From the NCBI GenBank assembly GCA_965653495.1, contig CBFHAJ010000050.1:1-22393 (forward strand): a stretch of DNA of 22,393 nt, in the 5' to 3' direction. Positions within the stretch are counted from its first letter, which is position 1. Each line of letters begins with the position of its first letter. Below are positions 16,339-22,393 of this stretch, piece by piece. The notes below the pieces were generated by a model. The model was not told the origin of the DNA. It searched no databases and was given only the letters and a program-made list of their open reading frames with translations. The translations under genes were made by a program, and so were the position numbers. This stretch comes from AG41 sp965653495 (GTDB taxonomy: Bacteria; Gemmatimonadota; Gemmatimonadetes; Gemmatimonadales; GWC2-71-9).

Positions 16339-17646
16339 GTGGAGCGCGCGTTGCTGGTGGGCGCGCCCCGGAAGGGTTCGGCGGAGGCGGCGCAGGTGGA
16401 CGAGCATCTGGACGAGCTCGGCCGCCTGGCCGATACGGCGGGCGCCGCAGTCGTGGGCCGCACGCAGCAGCGCATCGAGGCGCCCACCCCCACCTTCTAT
16501 CTCGGTCAGGGAAAGGTAGAGGAGTTGAAGGGCCTCGTGCGCGACACGCGCTCGACGCTCGTGTTGTTCGACGAGCCGCTGTCGCCGGTGCAGGGCACGA
16601 GCCTCGAGAAGGCGCTCGCGGTGCGCGTGATGGATCGCACGGAGGTGATCCTCGACATCTTCGCGACGCGGGCCCGCTCGGCCGAAGCCAAGATGCAGGT
16701 CGAGCTGGCGCAGCTCGAGTATCTGCTCCCCCGCCTCACGCGCATGTGGACGCACCTGTCACGCATCCGCGGCGGCATCGGGTTGCGCGGGCCGGGTGAA
16801 ACGCAGCTCGAGACCGACCGGCGGGTGATCCGGCGCAAGATCTCCGGGTTGAAGCGGCGCCTGGAGGAAGTGGCTGACCATCGCGCCAACCAGCGCCAGG
16901 GCCGCCGCACCCTCCCCAGCGCCGCCCTGGTGGGCTACACCAACGCCGGCAAGTCGAGCCTGCTGCGCGCGCTCTCCGGTGCCGAGGTGTTCGTCGAGGA
17001 CCGACTGTTCGCCACCCTCGATACGCTCACGCGCGAGGTGGAGCTGGGTGGCGGCTATCGGTTCCGGCTCACCGACACCGTCGGCTTCATCCGCAAGCTG
17101 CCGCACCACCTGGTGGCCTCGTTCCGCGCCACGCTCGAAGAGGCGCGCGACGCGGACCTGCTGCTGCACGTGATCGACGCCGCGCACCCGGCCTGGGAGG
17201 AGCAGGTGGAGGTGGTGGAGCGCGAAATGCGGAGTGCGGAGTGGGGAGTGCGGAGTGACCAAGCGACTCCCGAGCGCAAACGTGTCATCTATGTGTTCAA
17301 CAAAGCCGACTTGCTCCCCGATCCCGATGCGTTTCTCGCTCTCGTGCGGGAGCGCTATGCCCACGCCGTGCTCACATCGGCCGTTCCGCGTTCCGCGTTC
17401 CGCGTTCCGACTTCGGGCGGGGTGGAGGAGCTCCGCTCGGTGCTCCGAACCTCCGCCCAAGCCCTCCGCCCGATCGCATGTATCCGCGTGCCCGTCGAGG
17501 ATGGCAAGCTGCTCGCCCTGCTGCATCGCGACGCCGAGGTGCTGGGCGAGGCACAACAGGACGGGGTCATCGAGGTCACCGCGCGGGTGCAGGCCTGGCT
17601 GCTGGGGAAGCTGCGGCGAGACGGCGTGACGGTAGTGATCGGCTAG
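16339..17646 (+). CDS. hflX: Ribosome-associated GTPase HflX
   Basis: 435 residues from GTG 16339. HflX binds the 50S subunit, splits stalled or hibernating ribosomes and hydrolyses GTP. It has the N-terminal HflX domain (FYLGQGKVEEL), the linker RGGIGLRGPGETQLETDRR and a G domain with G1 GYTNAGKSS (199-207), G3 DTVGF (246-250), G4 NKAD (321-324) and G5 TSA. No Shine-Dalgarno precedes the GTG. The frame is open back to the upstream stop, with AAGGAG at 16294 placed 9 bases before an ATC codon at 16309, which would add a plausible 10-residue leader (RQLIEIQPPV). Inverted heptamer arrays bracket the G4-G5 segment. Its TAG shares the palindrome CTAG with the convergent gene. Confidence 0.94.
   Translation: MERALLVGAPRKGSAEAAQVDEHLDELGRLADTAGAAVVGRTQQRIEAPTPTFYLGQGKVEELKGLVRDTRSTLVLFDEPLSPVQGTSLEKALAVRVMDRTEVILDIFATRARSAEAKMQVELAQLEYLLPRLTRMWTHLSRIRGGIGLRGPGETQLETDRRVIRRKISGLKRRLEEVADHRANQRQGRRTLPSAALVGYTNAGKSSLLRALSGAEVFVEDRLFATLDTLTREVELGGGYRFRLTDTVGFIRKLPHHLVASFRATLEEARDADLLLHVIDAAHPAWEEQVEVVEREMRSAEWGVRSDQATPERKRVIYVFNKADLLPDPDAFLALVRERYAHAVLTSAVPRSAFRVPTSGGVEELRSVLRTSAQALRPIACIRVPVEDGKLLALLHRDAEVLGEAQQDGVIEVTARVQAWLLGKLRRDGVTVVIG
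17229..17256 (+). repeat. Heptamer array (GCGGAGT)x4 inside hflX (left arm)
   Basis: Units GCGGAGT, GCGGAGT, GGGGAGT, GCGGAGT, encoding RSAEWGVRS just before the strand leading to the G4 motif. Confidence 0.85.
17383..17409 (-). repeat. Inverted heptamer array (GCGGAAC)x3-4 inside hflX (right arm)
   Basis: On the plus strand GTTCCGC is repeated three times plus a partial GTTCCGA; on the minus strand this is GCGGAAC, the alaS unit. In RNA the GUUCCGC units can pair with the GCGGAGU units of 17229-17256 using five Watson-Crick and two G-U pairs each. Confidence 0.85.
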
Positions 17647-19139
17647 GCCTCGATCCCGTTCCCGTACCGGCTGGCGGCCTGTGCGAGGGCCCAGGGAAAT
17701 ACATAGCGGAACAGCTGCTCGCGTTTGCCGGCGCGGATGAGCCGCTGGACGATGGCGTGGGCGAGCGTCCAGCGTCGCGGCGTGAAGGCGGCCACGGGCT
17801 CGAGCAGGCGGACATAGAAGCGTCGCGCCGCTTGATCGCCTGCGCGCGCGCGTGTCGCGTCACCGGTGCGACTCGCCATCCAGCTGGTGTAGTCGGCGAG
17901 CGAGGCCGGGCTCAGGAACCCCTCATCGAACAACAGCACGGACGCCGCGCGCTTGCGCACGCCGAACGACTGACGCGGCAGGCCGGCGTCTTCGACGATG
18001 CGGCGGCAGATCGGCCGGCTGTGGCCACGTGGCCAGTCCCACGGGGCCAGCTCCGCGGAGCGGCTGATGGCGCCGATATCGGCCAGCTGGAGGGCGCCGA
18101 GGAACGGCAAGGGGCAGTGAATGAAGCCGATCCAGAGCCGGTACTCCGAGAGCGAGAGGCCGGATTGATCCTTGCGTACGATGTCGGCGTTCACTGGCCG
18201 CGTCCGCCGCGCCCACGCCTGGTCACCGTGGAAGCCGCTCAGCAGCACGGTGCCGGCCAGGTGGTCTTCCGCGCCGCTGAAGTACACGTCCTCGCCTTTG
18301 GCGTCGGCCGCGATGAAGGGGACCTCGGCGAACGGCCGATCGCGCCACGCGTCTCGGCGCACGACATGAGCGCGCAGGCCCAGCCGCAGCGCCAGCTCCG
18401 CGCCGCTGTCGGGCTCGCCCCCACGCGCCCGGTCCACGGTGATCACCTCGGCGAGCCCCGCCTCGCGCCCGAGTACCGCTGCCGTTGCCGAGTCGTACCC
18501 CGAAGACAGCGTGCCCAGGAGCCGGTACGGTCGGCGCCGCGCCCGGCTTGCCATGTTGTCGGCGAGGCACTCGAGCGAGTGCGCGAGGAACGAGCGGTAC
18601 TTCCCGAAGTCTGCGAAGTCGCGCGCCACGGGCGGCTTGCCGACCTCGCGCAGCCGGGACCCATCCCACTCGAGGTTGTGGTAGTACGTCAGTTGGACGG
18701 GCCCGCGGGTCGTCTCGAGGGTACGCCGATACCGACCCAGTCCGTCGCGGATGGTGCGGAAGTCGCTGAAGTAGCGCGGGTACAGCGGATCGACCGACGC
18801 ACGCGTCGCGGCCGTGAGGCACGCGAGCGAATTCGACACCCAGACGCCGCGCCCCGTGTCCAGGGTATGCACACGGTCCACCGTCGACGATGACGAGACG
18901 AATGTCGCGCGGCCATCCCGCGACCGCCCCCCGGACCCGAACACCACGTCCGTGCGGTCGAAGTCTCCCGCGTCGTAGCGACCGGCCCAGACGGCCTCGC
19001 AGAACCAGTCCGGCGCGGTGTCCACGCCGCCGCCGTGATAGACCTCGATCTCGGATTCGTCTCGGGAGCAGCGGGCCAGCCAGGCAAGTGGAGGCCAGGC
19101 CGCGACGGCCCGGTAGCGGAAGCGAAGCAGGGCCGTCAC
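17643..19139 (-). CDS. Asparagine-synthase-like ATP-pyrophosphatase-fold protein
   Basis: 498 residues. The PP-loop LSSGYDSAT (211-219) is the ATP-binding loop of the asparagine synthetase C-terminal domain, followed by AELALRLGLRAHVV and LLSGFHGDQAW. The N-terminus has no Cys2, so the usual glutamine amidotransferase activity is lost, although a degenerate barrel remains (VFGSGG, FVSSSSTVDRV, GVWVSNSLACL). Such degenerate enzymes activate carboxylates for amide or ring formation in surface-glycan or peptide clusters. The GTG at 19139 follows the glycosyltransferase stop by 18 bases; a weak Shine-Dalgarno only. Product unknown. The stop overlaps the convergent hflX stop in one CTAG. Confidence 0.85.
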   Translation of the reverse strand: MTALLRFRYRAVAAWPPLAWLARCSRDESEIEVYHGGGVDTAPDWFCEAVWAGRYDAGDFDRTDVVFGSGGRSRDGRATFVSSSSTVDRVHTLDTGRGVWVSNSLACLTAATRASVDPLYPRYFSDFRTIRDGLGRYRRTLETTRGPVQLTYYHNLEWDGSRLREVGKPPVARDFADFGKYRSFLAHSLECLADNMASRARRRPYRLLGTLSSGYDSATAAVLGREAGLAEVITVDRARGGEPDSGAELALRLGLRAHVVRRDAWRDRPFAEVPFIAADAKGEDVYFSGAEDHLAGTVLLSGFHGDQAWARRTRPVNADIVRKDQSGLSLSEYRLWIGFIHCPLPFLGALQLADIGAISRSAELAPWDWPRGHSRPICRRIVEDAGLPRQSFGVRKRAASVLLFDEGFLSPASLADYTSWMASRTGDATRARAGDQAARRFYVRLLEPVAAFTPRRWTLAHAIVQRLIRAGKREQLFRYVFPWALAQAASRYGNGIEA

Positions 19140-19157
19140 GGGGTGTTGCGGGACCCG

Positions 19158-20198
19158 CTAGCGTGACAGGGCGAGCGCTCCATGGTCGGCGGGGCGCCGC
19201 CGGAGCCCGAGCACGTGGTGCGCCACGCCGCGCAGGAAGCCGTACCCGTAGCTCAGGTGGATCATGAAGAACAGGGCCGGCAGCAACAGGCCGCAGGCGA
19301 TGCCGTGCCGCCGCGCCGCCACCAGGCCGCAGCCGAGTGCGAGCGCGGCGTACGCGCCCACCAGCGCGCCGAACGCGGTCCGGGCCGCCGGGAGCCAGGG
19401 ACTCAGGACGGCGGTGCCCGCGAGGCCGAGCACGAAGCACGCCGGCACGAGCTGTCGCAGGTTCATCACCCGCCCCACCTTCCGGGCGACCAGCGGCTTG
19501 AAGTACCCGTACTGATACCACATGCGCGCCACCTGCCGGATCGATCCGCGGGCGTAGTAATAGGCGACCACGCCGGGCTCGAGCAACACGCGCCCGCCAT
19601 GCTTGGCCAGCCGGAAGTTGAACTCGTCGTCCTGGTTGCGGGGCAGCTCCTCGTCGAACAGACCCACGCGCTCGAACACGCCTGGACGGAAGCACCCGAA
19701 CGCGACCGTATCGACCCAGCGGCGCTCGCGGGTACCGATGCGGAAATGGGAGTTGCCGACGCCGAACGGATGCGACAGCGCCACCGCGATGGCACGGGCC
19801 ACCACGCTCCCGTCCGCGGGGCGCGTGACGATCACGCCGCCGACGTTATCGGCGTCCGTTTCCTGGAGGGCGGCGATGGACCGCGGGATGTAATCGGGCG
19901 GGTACTCGACGTGGGCGTCCATGCGCACGATCACGGTGCCGCGCGCGGCCAGGATCCCCGCGTTGAGCGCCGAAGGCGTGATGCGCTTGGGGTTGTCGAT
20001 GAGCCGCACCGCGGGGGTGCGCTGTGCGTACGCCGCGACGATGTCGCGGGTCCCGTCTTCACTCATGCCGTCGACTACCAGGACCTCGAGCCGGTCGTGC
20101 GGATAGTCGGTCGCGAGGATCGAGTCGAGGCACGCGGCGATGTACCGCTCCTCGTTGAGGCAAGGCATGACGACGGAGACAAACGGCGCTGGGGTCAT
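19158..20198 (-). CDS. Family 2 glycosyltransferase, ExoA-like
   Basis: 346 residues. The GT-A fold starts with SVVMPCLNEERYIAACLDSI, then VVDGMSEDGT, the metal-binding RMDAHVEYP (D-A-H) and the acceptor/catalytic NQDDEFNFRL, the arrangement of ExoA-type succinoglycan glucosyltransferases. Three C-terminal hydrophobic helices (LVPACFVLGLAGTAVL; GALVGAYAALALGCGL; LLLPALFFMIHLSYGY) anchor it to the inner membrane, so it should add a sugar to an undecaprenyl-linked glycan. ATG at 20198 gives an ATGA overlap with the ligase stop. Donor and acceptor sugars are unknown. Confidence 0.93.
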   Translation of the reverse strand: MTPAPFVSVVMPCLNEERYIAACLDSILATDYPHDRLEVLVVDGMSEDGTRDIVAAYAQRTPAVRLIDNPKRITPSALNAGILAARGTVIVRMDAHVEYPPDYIPRSIAALQETDADNVGGVIVTRPADGSVVARAIAVALSHPFGVGNSHFRIGTRERRWVDTVAFGCFRPGVFERVGLFDEELPRNQDDEFNFRLAKHGGRVLLEPGVVAYYYARGSIRQVARMWYQYGYFKPLVARKVGRVMNLRQLVPACFVLGLAGTAVLSPWLPAARTAFGALVGAYAALALGCGLVAARRHGIACGLLLPALFFMIHLSYGYGFLRGVAHHVLGLRRRPADHGALALSR

Positions 20199-21562
20199 AC
20201 CGCCTCACGCACCTGCTCGACGTTGCAGATCACTGAGCGCACCTTGCCGCTCGCGGTGCGCGGCACCTCCACCACCGGCTCGAGCACCACCTGGACGTCG
20301 CCGACCCGGTCCCGCAGCCGGTCCACGAGGGTGCGACCGGTGGCGTCGGTGAAGTCGGGAGCCGGGACGATACGAATCCGCACGCGGTTCACGGTCTCCT
20401 GGACGATCTGTCCCTGGCGGACCGGCAGCCCGTAGAACACCGGGTTGAGCCAGAACACCCGGCGGCCGTCGGGCGTGATGAGCAGGTCGCTCGACCGGCC
20501 CTCGATGGCGCTGATCACGGGGAGCGTACGCCCGCACGCGCACCGCCCGTTGGTCGCCGCCAGGCGGCCGCGGTCCCCGATCCGATAGCGAATGAGCGGC
20601 ATGGCATAGTTGATGAGCCCGGTGCAGATGAACTCGTCGTCGCGCACCTCGATCGTGCCCACCTCGGGCCACTGATGCAAGCGTCCCGCGTCGCACTCGC
20701 TGGCGGCGGCGACGTTTTCCGTCATGCCGTACGTCTCGCGGACCGGGCACGCGAACGCGGCCGCGATCACCGCGCGCTGCTCTTCCTCGAGCGGTTCGGC
20801 GGTCGTCACGGCGGCCTTCAGCCGCAGCTCCACCCGGCCCGAGCGAAGCACCCCCAGCGCGAGCGCGTACAGTGACGACGCGTAGCCGGTGAGGCAACTG
20901 ATCCGGTATTTCACCAGGGCGTCGAGGTAATGCGGGACGAGCTCCGGGGCCAGGTGGAACGTGGACATGTACAGCTCGCGGCCTGCGGCGTTCCATACCC
21001 AGAACGGGGGACGGCGCCGGCCGAGGGGCGTCACCAGCTGCCCGCCGAGCCGGGCGATGCGATCGCCGGCGTAGACGCCGTACCAGCGCCGGCTGCGAGC
21101 AGTCGCGAGCGCGTACAGGTGCCGCAGCATGTCGCGGTCCTTGGCGATCGCGAGCGGCGTGCCTGTCGTGCCGCTCGTCGGCTCGTACAGCACGTCCCGC
21201 TTGCGCCGTCCGTCTGCGAGAAAGGCAGCCGGGGTGGCGCGCAAAACCGCCTTCTCCAGGATCGGCCAGTTGTCGAGCAGCTCCCATGAGGCGCGATCGC
21301 CGGCGCGGCGCCGGGCGCGCCACGCGTCCCGGTAGTAGGGCACGTTGGTGGCGGCATGCTCGAGGAGGGCCGCGAGTCGCTCGTCCCGCCACGCGGTCCA
21401 CTGTTGATCCGACCAGCTCTCCCGGGCCAGCGCGTCGGCAATGCGGCGCTCGCTGTCGGCGCCGAAGCGCCAACGCCGCAGGTATAACCCCCGCAGCGTG
21501 GCGACCGCCGAGCGCGCCGGCGCAGGGAGGCGGTGATACCAGCGGAGCAGCCCGCGGCTCAT
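20195..21562 (-). CDS. CapK / phenylacetate-CoA ligase-like adenylate-forming enzyme
   Basis: 455 residues. The AMP-binding loop TSGTTGTP is at 129-136 and TYGMTEN forms the second adenylation motif; a Cys pair (CACGR) and RIGDRG follow, typical of PaaK/CapK proteins. The C-terminal lysine motif SGKVRSVI is present (Lys of the A10 motif). These enzymes adenylate a carboxylic acid; CapK homologues occur in capsule clusters and may supply acyl groups to sugars. ATG 21562 is chosen over longer frames because it makes an ATGA overlap with the upstream stop and the family begins there (LLRWYHRLPAPARSAV). Substrate unknown. Confidence 0.9.
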   Translation of the reverse strand: MSRGLLRWYHRLPAPARSAVATLRGLYLRRWRFGADSERRIADALARESWSDQQWTAWRDERLAALLEHAATNVPYYRDAWRARRRAGDRASWELLDNWPILEKAVLRATPAAFLADGRRKRDVLYEPTSGTTGTPLAIAKDRDMLRHLYALATARSRRWYGVYAGDRIARLGGQLVTPLGRRRPPFWVWNAAGRELYMSTFHLAPELVPHYLDALVKYRISCLTGYASSLYALALGVLRSGRVELRLKAAVTTAEPLEEEQRAVIAAAFACPVRETYGMTENVAAASECDAGRLHQWPEVGTIEVRDDEFICTGLINYAMPLIRYRIGDRGRLAATNGRCACGRTLPVISAIEGRSSDLLITPDGRRVFWLNPVFYGLPVRQGQIVQETVNRVRIRIVPAPDFTDATGRTLVDRLRDRVGDVQVVLEPVVEVPRTASGKVRSVICNVEQVREAV

Positions 21563-22377
21563 GCGTGCACCACCCGGCCCAGGCGCGCGGCGAGCATGCC
21601 GAGCGGCCAGAGACTCAACCGCAGCGCCGCATCCCAGTTGCCCGCGCCGACGGCGCGCCCGAGCTGGCGGCGGAACACCCGGCCGGTGACCCGCAGCGCC
21701 GGGAAGCGGAACCCTGCCGCACCGAGCTGCGGGCGGCCCCACCTCCCACCCTCGAGCGCGAGCGCGCCGCGCGGCTCCGCGGGCAGGAGTGGCTGCCCCA
21801 GCAGGCGGGTGTGCACGCCATCCACGTAGCGCAGGTAGCAGCTCAAGCCCTCCCACCCGCCGTGCGCCCGCACCGCCGCCAGGACGTACTCCCAGTCGAG
21901 TCGTGGCTCGCGCACGAGCTGGATGGTCTGCAGCACGTCGCACAGGTGGAAGCTGCGGCGCCCGGACACTTTTTCCAGTCCTTGCAACACCAGCTGGTCC
22001 TCAGGGGAAGGAACGCGAAACTCCGTGCCCGCCAGGCTGACCGCGCGCCCGTTGCGCGCCAACACGTCCGCGAAGCCGATGTGCTGGCCGGCGCTCCCCA
22101 CGCGGCCATGGTGGATGTCGAGCACCAGCCGCGGTCCGTCCGCTCCACTCGTGACCGTGTACTGGGTGCTCCCCGCGACGCGCATCGCCAGAGTCGAGGG
22201 GTGGGCGGTGATCCGGAGGTCCTCCAGCAGCAGGCGATCGACGCCCGTGTGGCGCGAGAATACCAGGATGTCGACGTCGTCGCCGACGTCGGGAAAGCGC
22301 TGCAGCGCCTTGGGGACCATCCAGCTGATCCCGTGCAGCGCCGCGGCGGCCTGCACGCGGCTCAGCAGGTCGAGCAT
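21559..22377 (-). CDS. Nucleotidyltransferase-fold protein (NTP_transf_5-like), start uncertain
   Basis: 272 residues from ATG 22377. The segment HGISWMVPKALQRFPDVGDDVDILV holds the D-D-V-D acidic pattern of minimal nucleotidyltransferases, and DGPRLVLDIHHG gives a third acidic position. A second conserved block is VPSPEDQLVLQGLEKVSGRRSFHLCDVLQ, which resembles the MNT-like families found in polysaccharide and lasso-peptide clusters. Function is not established. The frame has no stop before the right edge, so the true start may lie beyond it. The stop overlaps the next ATG by 4 bases. Confidence 0.72.
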   Translation of the reverse strand: MLDLLSRVQAAAALHGISWMVPKALQRFPDVGDDVDILVFSRHTGVDRLLLEDLRITAHPSTLAMRVAGSTQYTVTSGADGPRLVLDIHHGRVGSAGQHIGFADVLARNGRAVSLAGTEFRVPSPEDQLVLQGLEKVSGRRSFHLCDVLQTIQLVREPRLDWEYVLAAVRAHGGWEGLSCYLRYVDGVHTRLLGQPLLPAEPRGALALEGGRWGRPQLGAAGFRFPALRVTGRVFRRQLGRAVGAGNWDAALRLSLWPLGMLAARLGRVVHA

Positions 22378-22393
22378 GGCCGCGGCGCGCGCC

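Noticed and set aside
17478..18893. 471-codon plus-strand frame over the asparagine-synthase-like gene
   Set aside because: Opposite strand has the PP-loop and tight coupling to a cluster; this frame shows no recognisable domain.
18223..19695. 490-codon minus-strand frame overlapping the asparagine-synthase-like gene and the glycosyltransferase
   Set aside because: Wrong frame of the same strand; Arg/Gly/Ala-rich with no domain.
19182..20435. 417-codon plus-strand frame over the glycosyltransferase
   Set aside because: Antisense shadow rich in Glu/His/Arg; the minus strand encodes a clear GT2.
17643..22377. Reading the right-hand cluster as a lasso-peptide system
   Set aside because: The asparagine-synthase-like and nucleotidyltransferase-fold proteins fit, but no precursor peptide, PqqD-like or transglutaminase-like gene is visible in the window.

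Overview
The window is a gene-dense, high-GC bacterial chromosome segment. Average protein similarity, the recA-recX-alaS order, a Bacteroidetes-type G1P prenyltransferase and TANNNT-type promoters close to start codons suggest a Gemmatimonadota-like bacterium (FCB side of the tree). That placement is inference from gene content; there is no rRNA here. I see no tRNA, rRNA, CRISPR array, transposase or phage gene, and no gap between genes exceeds about 140 bases.

Layout. (1) 1-2422, plus strand: the end of an exopolysaccharide locus, with a Wzc-like tyrosine autokinase cut by the left edge and a small Wza-like export protein. (2) 2500-4652: YraN-family nuclease-fold protein, recA, recX. (3) 4715-10933: a compact run of alaS, a 103-residue unknown protein, a PcrB/GGGP-synthase-family prenyltransferase, gmhA, a short-chain dehydrogenase and cca. 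Nearly every junction is an ATGA or GTGA overlap, so this is probably one operon joining tRNA charging and maturation to lipid and heptose chemistry. (4) 10920-13647, minus strand: an MFS transporter followed by a membrane-anchored beta-propeller protein with a DUF11-type domain. (5) 13783-17646, plus strand: ZIP metal transporter, rarA, an LEA14-like lipoprotein and hflX. (6) 17643-22377, minus strand: four tightly packed genes (nucleotidyltransferase-like, CapK-like adenylate-forming enzyme, ExoA-like glycosyltransferase, asparagine-synthase-like enzyme) that look like the tail of a second surface-glycan or natural-product cluster continuing past the right edge.

The most unusual signal is not a gene. 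Short arrays of a 7-base repeat (consensus GSGGARY) lie inside the coding sequences of alaS, cca, rarA and hflX. In cca, rarA and hflX they come as inverted pairs flanking 94 to about 240 bases of coding sequence, in protein loops, and could fold the mRNA into long-range hairpins. A separate 8-base repeat (GGWCGGGC) appears four times in a row in the dehydrogenase gene and again at the end of rarA, where it also supplies the start codon of the next gene. Two genes (alaS and yraN) look leaderless, with a TANNNT box 6-7 bases before the start codon.
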